From Hybos culiciformis (Eukaryota > Arthropoda > Insecta > Diptera > Hybotidae), in the NCBI GenBank assembly GCA_964007475.1, contig OZ023274.1, positions 52,595,678 to 52,659,677 on the forward strand: a stretch of 64,000 bases of DNA, written 5' to 3'. The position numbers and the translations under genes are program-made. Under the pieces are notes generated by a model. The model did not search any database, was not told the DNA's origin, and saw only the letters and a list, made by a program, of their open reading frames with translations. Position 1 is the first letter of the stretch. Each line of letters begins with the position of its first letter. Shown here piece by piece: positions 11,621-23,863 of the stretch.

Positions 11621-14441
11621 GTAAGTCATTGAATTCCTTAAATGAGGGTTCTTTGTTTTTTTTTATACAAAATATTATTTTAATGTGACGATAGTTTTAG
11701 ATCTAAAAATAAATATGTTGTAATTCCTTTTGAATTTTGAATTTTTTGGGTTTTAATTGCATTTATATTTGAACCTCATAATATTTTGTTTTAGATAGTT
11801 TGTTAATTATATTTCAATAACCTCCTTTCATCATCAAAATAAGCTGGAAGTGTAGATTTAATCCTTGTTGCGACTGTTGCGATTAAATTATATATGCCCC
11901 TATGAACACAGATTTATAAAAGAGTTCAAGTTCAAGTATTCACATAGTTTGAATTTTAACAGTATTGTCCAACATTGTTTTTGATACCAAAAATTATTAG
12001 AATGTTGGTAAAGTTTTTCAAATACCTGATTTGGAATATATTATTCAATCGGAATTTGGTTTCTGTTAATTGGATTATGGCAAATTATTCAAAATTCTAT
12101 TTGTTTTTATGCTTTGTAAAGTACATATTTGTTTTTATACTTTGTGTAAAGGGCTTGAAATTTATGTCGGTGCGGAATAGCATATTAAACATTAAGTAAA
12201 CAAAAATATGTTTTTCCTATATATACATTAATAATATTAAGGATTATTTGAGTCATTAGAGACATGAGCCTACGAAGTATATATAACAAACAAATTTTGA
12301 AGTAAAAGTAAGAAAAAATTTTGTTTTCCCAGTTTCATTTTTTTTTTTTATTTAATTAATTTGTCGTTATTGTCAAAAAAGTTTGATCCCTAAAGAGAAT
12401 ATCATTAATTTTATTTTTCATGAAAATATATTACAATTTTTTTTCTCAATTTTATGGAAAATTGTATATATAATGTAAAAACCACATTATATCGTTCATA
12501 TGTATATTATGTGCCAATTTCAATTCCAAATTTCATCTTTCGAAGGACATAAAAAAAAGGCTCAATATTACATAAATTACATATACATTTTCATTCAAAT
12601 GTTAAGCTCAGTTAATCAATTTAACGTTGCTAAAAGTAATAAAAAGAAAAACAATTGTGTGTATAACGTGGAATAGTATTCCCTGAGCAAAATAATAAAA
12701 CAAATTTAAGTGACAGATGTCAAATTAAATATAATTGAGTATTTTTGGAATTATAGTGACATTTTAAGTATAATAATTTTTATGTTTTATTGTAAAACTG
12801 TCAATCATAAATTTTTCTTAGAATATTCAAGAAAATTTTCTTAATTATTTTTTCTTGGTAAGTTGGCGCGTCATAAAGAATATGTATGACAAATTACATA
12901 TTACATTTACATATTTCTGTAATAAACTCTCCTTTTTTAGGAGATAATGTATATGTAATATATTTACATACATACTACTACATCATGTACAAACAAAATG
13001 GATAAAATAATATTATTCAAATTTCAAATTTGTGTATCTGATGATTTCTCTCCGGCTGTCATTCTATTTAACATTTTGCTAGCCACTATTAACTTTAAGG
13101 TAATCAAATTGAATTGCAAGTTTTTTCTATGTACTACTTAAATTACTGGACTTTCCTATGACTATCGGCTGTATATATAAATTGCTCAACATTAATAGTT
13201 TGTTTTTTACAAAAAATAATTGTAACTTTTTCCCTGTCGTGCTGGAGCTTATAACAAACATTATACTAATTTATTTAAAAATTTAATAATCATTCCATGT
13301 GTTATGGCAATTATTTTTTTGTCCTGCCACAATAATTGACACTTTTTATATACATTAATTTCGATGTGAGGTTTTTTTAACAAAAAAAAAAAGAAGCTCA
13401 TATATACAATTTTATTATTTTTCCTTTGCAAAACAAAATAAGACAAAAATAACTTTAAATCTTTATTTTATTTATTGCCATTGTGTATATAAAAAAATTC
13501 TATAAAAGATTTATACTGTTATTGACATTATATATATTAAAAGCTTAAATGTCATCCCAATATTAGGACTACAAAAGGAAAGAAAAAATAAAGTTTTTCT
13601 GATTTAGATACCCCAAATTTTTGTATATTTTATATTTTAATAACTATCAGCATCAATATATCTGTAAGAAACGGTTACTAAAATTCAAATAACTAGTTCT
13701 GATCGTATTAAAAATTTTATATTTTTATTTAAGTCCTGCTTTTGAAATAATTTTAATGACTTACTAGTTTGTTCACATGGATCAAACAAGCTACTTCTGT
13801 ATTTAATCACTTACTCAAACATTAATTTCTTCGATTGATCTTTTTATCCTTACAAATGTCTTATGTTGTGCAATTGATTCGTAGATCTTAAAGATTTGGA
13901 GTTTAATTTTCGAAAGAAAGTTTTTGTAAAACTTTGAAACGGAAACTTTCAGGTGTGAAGTGTATATGATTAGATTGAGAATTTTTTTACTATTCAATGT
14001 TTGCTTTGGATAATATAATTTATGGGATCTATACAAGAGAATACCTTTCTTATACTTTGTAGTTTAGTTTGGTGAAAATGTGAGTTTTTAAAATTAAAAA
14101 TTGTAAGATATTAAAATTTTCAGAATATTACATTTTTGAACTAAATTCCATTCCGTGTGAAGCCCTAAATATGATAGTGTGATAAATTTACTTTCTTCCC
14201 AAAGCATTTATTATTTTTATAGCGAAAAAGTTTATGGGTTATTAGGTACATTAAGTTAAAAAAAAAAGAAAAGACAATAGTAATAAAATAAATTACAATT
14301 TTTTTAAGATTAAAATTTGAAAATCTAATATTTTAATCAATATTATTTAGTATTATATTATTATGTGTATTTATAAGTTTAATTAAAAGTTCAATATTAT
14401 ATACATGTCCGGGTATTAAGACAATATGTCTATCTATAGTC

Positions 14442-14492
14442 TGTGTATTAATCTATGTATTAATCTATGTATTAATCTATGTATTAATCTAT
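14442..14492. repeat. 12-bp tandem repeat, about four units
   Basis: Four consecutive units of TGTATTAATCTA, identical except at the edges. Confidence 0.9.
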
Positions 14493-15964
14493 TTTATCAA
14501 AAACATAATGCATAAGTAGTATACAATTAAGTCACGATATAAAGACAAAATACTATATATCAATTAAATTACTTTTTCGGAATAATATTATTAGCAAACA
14601 TTAGCTCAGTAGAAAAAAAGTTTTACACAATGACTCGGAGTGGTTTAAAAATAGTGAAATTAAAATATTTTTCAATGGTTTAAGATATTAGAGACATTTC
14701 TATTAAAGTCCTAAATGTGTTCTTTTTTTTAAATATGGATTTTTTATTTTAAAATTCCAATAATTTTTTTTAAAATACCTATATAGTAAATTTAATGGAT
14801 TTTCTGCTCTTTAAACGCGATTATTTCATATTTAAAACAAAAAAATATTTATGTAATTTTTTTTTTATTTATAAATGTTAAAATGTTTCAAAGATAATAA
14901 TCGTAAAAATAAAACGATATAAAATATTACAGAAATAATAAAAAAATAAAAAATAATAATGGAAATAGAAAATGATTTCATTCGGTTGAACAATTTTCTT
15001 TTGATTAAAATTATTATTTCTCCCTAAAATAAAAAATTGTTATTGAACTTTACTATATATAAATTATATACTACAATAAAAAAATCGGTATAAATAAATA
15101 ATATTTTGGTTGTAAATTAGAAAAAAAATTTAAGAAATTCATGGAATTTATGGAATTATAAAAATTATTATTATTAAAAATAGTTTTCCCATTAGATACA
15201 TCCATTCTGAGGAATAAGTTTTTTTTTTGTTAATCTTACGGTCAAGTCTCTGATGTATTAAAATAAAAAATATTTTTTGGGATTAGATTTAGAAATATTA
15301 TAACTTGTTAGGCAAGGTCAGACAATAATAAGAAAGTAAAGTACCATTCATTGTCTGCGCAAATCTCATTGATAAATAATACCAAGAGAGAATACTGACA
15401 ATAAAACAACATTCATATACATATATGAAAAATAATTTGTAAACCATTGGCCAGTTTATGGATTATAACTTCGATATTTGTAAACTTATTTTATACGTTA
15501 GCTTCAACGAAAGCACACAGAAATTCGCATATTTCACACTTTCTGTAATTTTTTTTGGCGAAAACGACCTTATAAATTGGTTACCAACAATAATTAAAAA
15601 ATAAATAAAATTTATAAAATTTAATTAAACTAATTTTCATTGTAAATTTTATGAACCAAATTGTATTATATTGATTCTTATAAGGCTTTCGTGTACTAAT
15701 TTGTGAGTGGTCGAACAGCGTTAATTAGAAATTATATTTTTTAACTATAAATCAATTTAATTTTAATTTATTATTAATATTACATAAAAAGAAAGTTCAA
15801 GAGCACATTATACATTACAATTAACTTATGAGTAAACATTTTGTGATTTTTTTTATTTTTATATGACATAATTTTTGAACAATTTTATTAATAATTAATA
15901 TTAATTCAACTAAAACAAAAATAAAGTACACGAATAAACTTTAAAATAAGTGAGTGCATACAAC

Positions 15965-15986
15965 ATAATAATAATAATAATAATAA
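15965..15986. repeat. (ATA)n microsatellite
   Basis: About seven uninterrupted ATA triplets. Confidence 0.9.
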
Positions 15987-16742
15987 CTATAATCATATAA
16001 TCAACTTTGTTTACATACAATATATACAATTTTCTTGTCAAACAAAATCTTTGAATTTATATTCTCTTAGACTAAAATAATAATTAAAAGTGATTATTCA
16101 AAAAGCTTTTTTAAATCTCCTTCCCTCCTATATTTTATTACTAGAAAAGACTTTATATAATAATTTGTAAATAATTATATTGTACAGAAACTATAATAGG
16201 TTAGTAAATAATGTTTTGTTTAAGTTTATGGTATCATGAATTAATATTCTATTGAAACTATTGTCTAAATTAAGTATGTTTCTATACTTATTCATATATA
16301 TTAAAATTTGATAAGAAACTTAAAGTATGTATGTAATGAAGCTAACTATCATTAAATCTATGATTATAAACTATCAATATTATAATAATGTTTTGAATTA
16401 AATATACTTTAAGTTGCAATCTTAGAATTTTTTCTCTGTCAATTGAAATTAAAATGTTATAAGGTATTTATCGTCGCATATAATTGAATTCGCATTCCGA
16501 GTTCTTTACATTACTTACAGGAGGGATTTTTTAAAAAGAAAATATGCATTATTTCTTTCTCAAAAAATCAGACAATACTGTCATTTTTTTTTTCAATCAA
16601 ACCATCTGTACTCCAGATGATTCTAACCTAATGAAAGATCGTAGTTATTATGTTTGTTAGAACAAATACATTGGAGAGAAAAGAAAAAAATATTTTTAGA
16701 ACAACCTAATAGTATGGATATGAATAAAATGTATATACCCAT

Positions 16743-17332
16743 CAGAGAAATGCATGAGTACACTTGTATTACAAATCACTCGTGAATACACTTGATTTAT
16801 TCAATATATGAATAGTTCAACTCAAAATAGAAACAAGTGTGAATATATGATTCATAATATTTTTTCAATACATTAGAATTGTATTGAGTTTTTTGTATCA
16901 AGTCAAATTTCTATTCGCAAGTATAGTGAATAGTGAAATATGTATCGCGTATATTGAATGCATTGGGTAATCTTCTAAGGAAATTTAATTTCCTAAAAAA
17001 AAATTAAATATTTCGTAAAAATTTCCTAAAAATTTCCTAAAAAAACTGTTAAAAATGTACCTATACTTAATTAGATGATATTTTTTTCATTCATACGTAT
17101 TGTTTTTATATTAGGCACTTGCTGCATTCATAGCATTCATAACAAAAACAAATCAACATCAAGTGGTATTGAGTAGATATTGTTGTTTTGCAAGTCAATG
17201 TAATATAAGTGTTTCTTATGTGCAAGTAGAATATGAATAGCTCATTTTTTTTTTCTGTAATTAGTATTATTCTGTATTGAAATATTGCGAGTGATTTGTT
17301 TTTGTTTATGAATAGTATTACGCAGTTCTCTG
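16743..17332. mobile_element. hAT-like non-autonomous element, 8-bp target duplication
   Basis: The element begins CAGAGAAATGC and ends with the inverse of CAGAGAACTGC. Directly outside lies ATACCCAT on both sides (16735-16742 and 17333-17340). An 8-bp duplication with CAG...CTG ends is the hAT signature. An internal ACAAATCACTCG block appears near both ends in inverted orientation, extending the imperfect TIR. At 590 bp it has no transposase frame, so it must rely on a relative. Its right 60 bp (about 17272-17330, with TATTGAAATATTGCGAG and TATTACGCAGTTC) is shared with the repeat family at 1335 and 59362. Confidence 0.75.
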
Positions 17333-17340
17333 ATACCCAT

Positions 17341-18000
17341 CAGTTTTTCCTAAAGCATGTTCTAATTCAATGTTCATGTTAAATCTTAGGTACCATTATT
17401 ATTTGTAATAATAAATAACAATGAAAAAAGAATATCCTTACAATTTGTACTTAATTTTTCATTTTTTGTTAAATTATTACTATAAATTCTGCTAAAAAAA
17501 AAATAATAAAGTAAAAAGGAAATTATTTTTATTTTACAAAGCTAAAGGTATTTTTTATTTGTTTAAAAAAAATTACAAATCATTAATTTTTATTACAAAA
17601 ATTTTATTATTACGTTTCACCGAATTTTTTAGTTCCTTAATTATGGAAAATCATAATCATATAACAATGCCTCAGAATGAACTGCAAAAAAAAAAAAAAA
17701 AACAAATAATATTGTTTTCATAACTATTGTTTGTTTATTACCTTTATAAAATAAAAAAAAAAGTCGATTTAATTTATTCAATTTTAATAAATCCTATCTA
17801 ATAATATAATCGACCAATCAGCATTATAGTATAAAATTTTTAGGAAGCATTTAAAATTTTAAATACATGTATTAAATAAGTCTTATGCTTTATTTTCAAA
17901 TCGAGAAAATAGAGGTATATCGTTAATTAATTAATAAATTGCAATGAAATTTATGGAAAAAGTTGATTATATAGGTAAATTATTGTGAAAATTTTCTTTA
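17341..18000. other. AT-rich spacer
   Basis: Only A/T runs and short stop-rich frames are seen between the hAT-like element and the next TIR element. Confidence 0.6.
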
Positions 18001-18005
18001 TAGTA

Positions 18006-18480
18006 GAGATATGGTCAACGTAATTAACGCGCGTACACGCGCATTTTCGCACGTAAAAAAACTGTTTTTTTTTTACCTGTTACGTTCAACCGTCAACGCC
18101 GTTCAATCGCGAAAAATAAATATAAAAAAAAATCAAAATTTAAATATTTTTAGGAATTTGAAATTTAATATTATTTTTAAAATTTTTTTTTTTTTTTAAT
18201 TTAAATATATTTTACAAAATTAAAATTAATCCACTTTTTTATTTATTATTTTTTTTTTTTTGGTTCAAAATAATATTTTTTTTCCATAGCAACGAAATAA
18301 ATAATAACAATACAAATGTTTTGACAATCTACGGCGTAAATACTGGGAAAGTTAAAATATTTCAACTTTTACGTGCCTAAGCTACGTTTTACGTCGTTGC
18401 TTATAACATCTATCATATATTTTCATACAATTTGATTTTTTACGTGCGTACACGCGCGTGAATTACGTTCACCATATCTC
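18006..18480. mobile_element. TIR element with CG-rich termini (GAGATATGG...CCATATCTC)
   Basis: Termini starting GAGATATGGTCAACGTAATT and the inverse of GAGATATGGTGAACGTAATT stay alignable for about 45 bp through ACGCGCGTACACGC and ACGTAAAAAA. TAGTA flanks both sides (18001-18005 and 18481-18485). This is either a 5-bp duplication or a TA target site with chance identity beyond it. The 475-bp body has no transposase. Inner CG-containing patches (AACCGTCAACGCCG, TTTTACGTGCC) stand out. A degenerate relative lies at 21061-21367. The superfamily is undecided. Confidence 0.75.
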
Positions 18481-18485
18481 TAGTA

Positions 18486-20534
18486 TTAATCAAAATAATT
18501 AAAAAAAAAAAAATCATATTTTTCGTTTGTTTAAATTTTAATTAAAATTCATTATGTAATCATGTAGAAAATCTATTTTCACGGACAATAAAAAAAAAAA
18601 AACACAAAATAAATGAGAGATTTATCTTTATTTGTTATACCCAAACATTATACATTGCATATTTATAGATATTTTATTCAAGGAAATATTGGATTTTTAA
18701 AATTAAATCAATAATCAAACATAAATGTTTTTAATTTTTATTTAATAAAATAAAGAATTCAATTTGTTTTTTTTTTTTTACATTTTCCTACTGTAAATCT
18801 CAGTATGCCAATCTGCGGTCTTCGTCTTTCTATTTCTATATATATCTATGAATAAACAGGACTATATGATAATTGATCTTGATATGACTCAACAATCTGC
18901 TGATGCTCAATCAACTAGGCTATTTTTTTGTAAAAATTCTTCTCTGAAATACAATTTTCTAAAATGATATTAAATTTTTTATTTTTTTACTAATTTTTTA
19001 AAATTTCATTAAATTAAATATGCTGCATTGTACCTGCCTAGTATTTAAATTAATTTTTTTTTTTTCTTTTATCGTTCACTCAACAATATTTCGAAAATAT
19101 AAAATTAATTATTCTTGTAGTGACTATACAGAGGGTTTTGTTGTTTTTTTTTTTTTTTAATTTAATTTTTTATTTTTGATAATATCTAGTTTCATTTTGA
19201 AAACAAATAATTTTCCATATACATTTAAATAAATATATAATAGAGAAGCAAAAAAATTTTTTTAATTTTATTTCCGGTATGCCAAATTCTTTTTAGTTAA
19301 AAAAATAAGTGAAGAGGAAAAATGAAAATAAAATAAATTATTTTATTTTATTTATTTTTTAATTTTGTTCAAACAGGTTGATGGTTGATGTTACTTCGAA
19401 TTTATTTTGTTTTAAACACCTGTTTTAGATTTACGTAAGTAAGTGTGAAGGACAGGCGCGCTCGTGGGAAGTTTCTTAGTAAGGTAAATAACATTATCGG
19501 CTAGAAATTTATAGCTTACTATATGGAATAGTAGTTGAACAAATATTGGTTCAAAATTTAAAATATATGTGTCTTCTTATTTATATTTTGTATATATGAC
19601 AATTAATTTATGATAAAAGGAAAGACGCTCTATATACCATAAACTCAACAAGAATATTTAAAAGGAGCAATTTTCTTTCTTTACTTATTTTCAACTTTAA
19701 TAACTTTAAAAAAAAACTTGATATTTAACTTTGTTTTAATTCAAAGTGGCGCAATGTCAATTTTATAAAGAACAATCTGTTATCTTTATACATTTTAGGT
19801 CAGAAAAAATAAATATTTTTTTCTTTCAAAGAATTTGATGAAATGTAAATGTTTTTTAATTATTTGTTTTTTTTTTTTTTTTTTTTTAAGAAAGTATAAA
19901 ATTTTTGGTTATATAAATTGTATTTTAATTAAATACTCTATTGGATATTATGCTAAGAGAGATGAAAACAAATTTCCTTATGTTTTCATTATGTGCCCTT
20001 TTAAAGTTATTTAAAATTTAAATTATATAAATGTAGATACATAACTTAATAAAATGTTAAAAATTTTGTTTTTTCTGTGTAAATATTTAAATTTGAGTGT
20101 CTTTTATTTTTGCGGAGCTGCTGCTGTCTATATAATTAGGAAAATTTAATTCACCGGAATGATAGAGAATTAATATTAATTTTAACAATAATGAAGGCAA
20201 TTGTATGACTGTGAAGTTCTTAAGAATTTACGAAATTATTATAATTACAAATTCAAGCATTTGGTGGAATAAGTAGCTATTAGATCAAAGCAGTATTAGT
20301 GATTCCTGGAAAACTTTGAGGAATTAGAAAACTTTTGAAAAACAACTTGAACTGTACATAATTTTTTTTTGCTTGTGAAAAATTCCTCTATAAACTAAAA
20401 CTATTGATTATAAATTATAATAAACTTCAGTAGATTGTGTTTTATTTTTATTAGAAGATTGTTTAATGTAACCTATGAAAGGAATTGTTTAATCTTTTGC
20501 TTCTTTGTTATTGAGAATACTTTTACTTGAAATT
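18486..20534. other. AT-rich spacer with one GC-richer patch
   Basis: It is mostly A/T runs. A patch at 19431-19490 reads IYVSKCEGQARSWEVS then stop after a possible TTTTAG acceptor, and could be a terminal exon. There is no supporting neighbour, so it is left as an observation. Confidence 0.4.
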
Positions 20535-20607
20535 GAATTGTTTCGGCCTGATGTCTAACTCAGGACTCATCAGAATGATTAACTTAAAACCTATCATTTT
20601 ACAATTC
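20535..20607 (-). ncRNA. Hammerhead ribozyme candidate (type III order)
   Basis: Read on the - strand, CTGATGA (20573-20567) and GAAA (20544-20541) provide both conserved core boxes. Between them GTCCTGA and TCAGGCC pair as stem II with one U-C mismatch and an 8-nt loop. AATGAT (20598-20593) pairs with AATGAT's complement ATCATT (20579-20574), adjacent to the core, as stem I with a 13-nt loop. GAATTG (20607-20602) pairs with CAATTC (20540-20535) as stem III. The cleavage triplet would be GUA, with cleavage after 20600. One extra A separates it from stem I, the main departure from the consensus. Both outer ends lie in stem III, which makes it type III. Hammerheads in animal genomes usually ride on retrozymes or Penelope-like elements; no such element is recognised here. 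Confidence 0.65.
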
Positions 20608-20644
20608 TTGAGTGAGTTATAAAGTTTAATTTTTATATTTAGAC

Positions 20645-20705
20645 TGAATGAAATTTATATTGCTGAATATGAAATTTATATTGCTGAAGATGAAATTTAT
20701 ATTGC
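20645..20705. repeat. 21-bp tandem repeat, three units
   Basis: Three units of the form TGAAGATGAAATTTATATTGC (the first lacks two bases) lie between the hammerhead candidate and the G-run transposon insertion point. Confidence 0.85.
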
Positions 20706-20719
20706 GGAAGTTGTACCAT

Positions 20720-21878
20720 CATAGGCGCCCGCAGGATTTTTTCTAGGGGGGGGGCAAGATAATTTTTTTAAAAAGCTTATAAATATGTTTTTCTTCAACG
20801 ATGAAAATAAAAAAAATGTGTTGAGAATTAAGTTACATGTACCTTATATGAATCTTTTCTTTTTAAAAGTAAAAAATAACAAACATAAATTAAAATTTTT
20901 AATAAACGAATTCACTTGCTGGATTAGATAATAAAAAACAAATAAAAAATAAATAATATGTAATACATATATAAAGAAAAAAAAACCAGATACCTTCCGT
21001 CTTCCGAATCGTTCCAAAACTTTCAGTAACTCGCCAATTAGAAGAAAAACAAAACCAACGAAGATATTTTAGACGTAGTTCATGCACGTATGCGACATAA
21101 AAAAGGCACATTATATGAAACTTTATGAGGCGTATTATACTCAAACACGTAAATTGAACTTCTCCGGCGTAAAAGTTAAAAAAATAATCTTTTATATTTA
21201 TACACCATAGATATTTCTACACCATAAATATTAAGAAATGCAATTGCTTTATTTTTTTGTAACTGAACAGTTATTTTTTTATTGTAACTAAACGATGATT
21301 TTCTTTTTTACGTCGCGTGGCGTAGATTCGTAAACTCGCGTGAACTACTTCGACAATGTCTCTATCATAAAAGTAACCAGAAAAGGAATTCTTTTTTCAT
21401 AAATGTGTTGCTCTTGACTAAGCGAAATATGAAAAAGGAATATCTGGAATTCCGTGCATTTAGAAATTCCAAAATTTATAAATATTTTTGTATTTTTACC
21501 CGTGACTCAAAAATCGAAAAATATGAAAAAAAAATTGAATAATTTATTAAAACAATTTAAATACTGCATGACATAAAAATCTGAAAAAATTAAAATCTAA
21601 AATTTCTAATTTAAATGTTCTCAAAATTTCTTAGCGCATTAAAAAAGTGAAATTTAATGACAAGCGTTCTTATAAAAAAGTTATTGTGCGAGATAATAAG
21701 TTTTTTTTTTCGTTTGAAAAATGACAAACATTCTAATATTATTTAAATTAAAATCGGGTTTCTAATTTGTACGAGTTTAGTGTTTAGGTCTCATCGCTGA
21801 TTAAGTTTTATTTTCTTCATCAAACCCAGGGGGGGGGGGGCCAAGGCCCCCCCTTGCCCCCCCTTCCGGGCGCCTATG
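20720..21878. mobile_element. 1.16-kb TIR element, CATAGGCGCCCG ends, perfect 8-bp target duplication
   Basis: The ends are CATAGGCGCCCG and its exact inverse. TGTACCAT flanks both sides (20712-20719 and 21879-21886), a clean 8-bp duplication. G-runs (9 G near 20746, 12 G at 21829-21840) and a GGGGCCAAGGCCCC hairpin lie just inside the ends. 8-bp duplications point to the hAT or P superfamilies; the CA start and subterminal G-runs do not decide between them. An 81-codon - strand frame inside (20899-21144) crosses the nested element and has no ATG at its reported start, so I do not call a transposase. The element carries a nested insertion at about 21061-21367. Confidence 0.8.
21061..21367. 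mobile_element. Degenerate relative of the 18006-18480 element, nested
   Basis: The left end AGATATTTTAGACGTAGTTC with ATGCACGTATGCGAC and ATAAAAAA, and the right end (inverse of AGAGACATTGTCGAAGTAG and TTCACGCGAG), align with the TIR of the 18006 element: AGAGATATGG, ACGTAATTCACGCGCG, ACGTAAAAAA. It lies within the 20720-21878 transposon, so it is either nested or was captured. Boundaries are approximate and no target duplication is evident. Confidence 0.5.
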
Positions 21879-21886
21879 TGTACCAT

Positions 21887-22839
21887 TGGACAACAATTTA
21901 AATTTAACGACTCGTTTTTGAGATTTTGTTTTGAATGATCGTTCCGTTCATATAATTTAGAACTTTTAATTGCTTTCACAAAACTTCAAATTGTGATTTT
22001 TCTTTATTAACGATTAATTTCAGTAAGTGAAATAATATTCCTTATGATTTCATCTAATAATTTAAAACCAAAAAAAAATCAATTCTTTTAGGATTCTTTC
22101 AGGGAAGGGAAATTTTCGAAAATTGTTGAAAAATTAAATTGTTTAAAAAGTTAAGATTAAAATAAAAATTTAAACATAATTTAACCACAATATTGTAAAT
22201 TTTTTTTCGAAAGAATTTTTTATTTTGTTTCAAAGAAAATTTTTTTATATAATATTTTATATAATAATTTATCTCAAAATTATTCCCTTATCAATTTTAT
22301 TTTATATAAGAATAAAATGCAATGAAAACTTTCAATATATTCTCTGTATATAATTTATATAAAGATATCAAAATTTTCACATAGAAAATCAAGACTTTTT
22401 CATATAAAAGAAAATTAAATTGATCTTTCGTTTTTCATCATCAGAATTTATGCTTCAAAAAATCAAAAAGGAAATGGAATATAAAATAAATATTTCAGAA
22501 AAATATAATACAAAAAAGGATTAAATTTTATATAAATTTCTGAATAAAAAATTTGTTCCTGATTTCTGAATCCTGATTTGTTTTTCCTGTATAATATAAA
22601 ACAAAAATTTTGAGGTTAAAAAAAAAAAAAACATCGAAGCTTTGCTAATCGTTCATATCTTTGAAGCTCTTGATAGTATTTTTGTATATTTTTTTAATCA
22701 TTTTGAAATAGTTCCAAAAAGATTTAAAATATAAAGCCTTTAGGTTCAACATTTTGTAATAATGTTAATTTGTCATTCAATCTTATGATTTTGGCACTTT
22801 AATGTTTGGAATTTAAATCTTTTCCCTATATTAATATAC
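21887..22839. other. AT-rich spacer
   Basis: No gene or element is recognised. A TCATCAG string near 22440 lacks the other hammerhead parts. Confidence 0.6.
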
Positions 22840-22848
22840 GTTTAAAAC

Positions 22849-23097
22849 GGATGCATGTCAGTTGTACAATTACCAGTTGTACAATTTTTTTGTACCAGTT
22901 GTACAACCAAAATACCACTTGCGCTAGGGCGGCGCAGTGAAATAAGGCCGCGTGGAGGTCTAATTTCATGTTTCAAAATGAAATAAGACCTCAATAAAAA
23001 ATCTTGTGAGGTGAGCACACAGGGCAGGGGGCAGCAGGGCGGCGGGCGGGCGGTTGGTCAGTGGGATTTGCGGCTGGCGTACAAGTGGCACTCACCC
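22849..23097. mobile_element. Mutator-like MITE with GC-rich module
   Basis: GTTTAAAAC occurs directly outside both ends (22840-22848 and 23098-23106), a 9-bp duplication as is typical of Mutator-like elements. The ends GGATGCATGTCAGTTGTAC and the inverse of GGGTGAGTGCCACTTGTAC match at 13 of 19 positions. Inside are repeated TTGTAC motifs, a hairpin at 22955-22992 (GAGGTCTAATTTCAT against ATGAAATAAGACCTC) and a G-rich block at 23021-23055 with four or more G3+ tracts. The following TCAGTGGGATTTGCGGC is shared, inverted, with the element at 51210. No coding frame is seen. Confidence 0.7.
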
Positions 23098-23863
23098 GTT
23101 TAAAACAGTTTGAAAATGTGGTCAGCTTATTTATTATAGAAATAATTTATTAATTATTATTGTCTCTTCCATTATAAAATTATTTCATTTCTATTTCTTA
23201 AGACTTATTAAGTCATAATTTTGTATTTTATTTCAAATCAGAATAAAAGCATTTATTATTTGTTTTTTTTTTTTCATCCCGATAAAATGCGATTCTAAAT
23301 CCTTTTTTGTTTTGAAGGTAGTAAAATACAGTGAATAAAAATAATAATAAAAGAAGAAGTTGGCAAAAATATTAAAAAAAAAAAATATTGTTTAGGGCTC
23401 CTTTTAAAATAACATTAAATGTTCCATGACAAGAAATTTAATTTTACCTCAACTAACAACAGGATAAAAGTCTTCTAAAAAAAATATTCTAGGAAATTTT
23501 ACATATATATGAAAGCAAAAAAATTTAATAAAATAAAAATATATATAAATATTTTTTTTTATTTTATTTACATTGTTTTGTTCTGTTCTGTATTTTATAT
23601 ACACAACATACATTTAAAATATTATCTTCTTATGAGCACGTATTTTAAATAAAATTTCAATAAATTATATAAATACGTACACATAATGTCTGTATGTGTA
23701 TATGTGTTGTACTGAAGAAGTAAAATGTATCTTAAATTGCACAAACAAAAAATTTTTCTAATTTATTTACAAGCTTTTATATCCCTTTTATATTATTTAT
23801 ATTGTTTTTATTTAATTTTTTTTTTCTCCATTCAAGTCACCTATTTTATCCATTATTTTGCAG

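Larger units (their letters stand above)
11621..16734. other. AT-rich DNA, possible intron, with microsatellites
   Basis: Nothing gene-like can be supported. It holds a 12-bp tandem repeat (14442-14492) and an ATA microsatellite (15965-15986). A - strand open frame at 13815-14036 has no ATG start and looks like chance. If the exon ending at 11620 is real, this is its downstream intron. Confidence 0.5.

Noticed and set aside
13815..14036. 73-codon - strand frame
   Set aside because: There is no ATG at the start, no splice sites in frame and no motif; the length is expected by chance.
20899..21144. 81-codon - strand frame inside the G-run transposon as transposase remnant
   Set aside because: It runs across the end of the nested element, its start is not an ATG and no transposase motif is seen.
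21791..21979. - strand frame with Gly/Pro-rich centre
   Set aside because: It spans the transposon terminus and target duplication; the Gly/Pro comes from the G/C runs.
22436..22450. Second CTGATGA (- strand) as a hammerhead core
   Set aside because: No stem II or properly placed GAAA follows.
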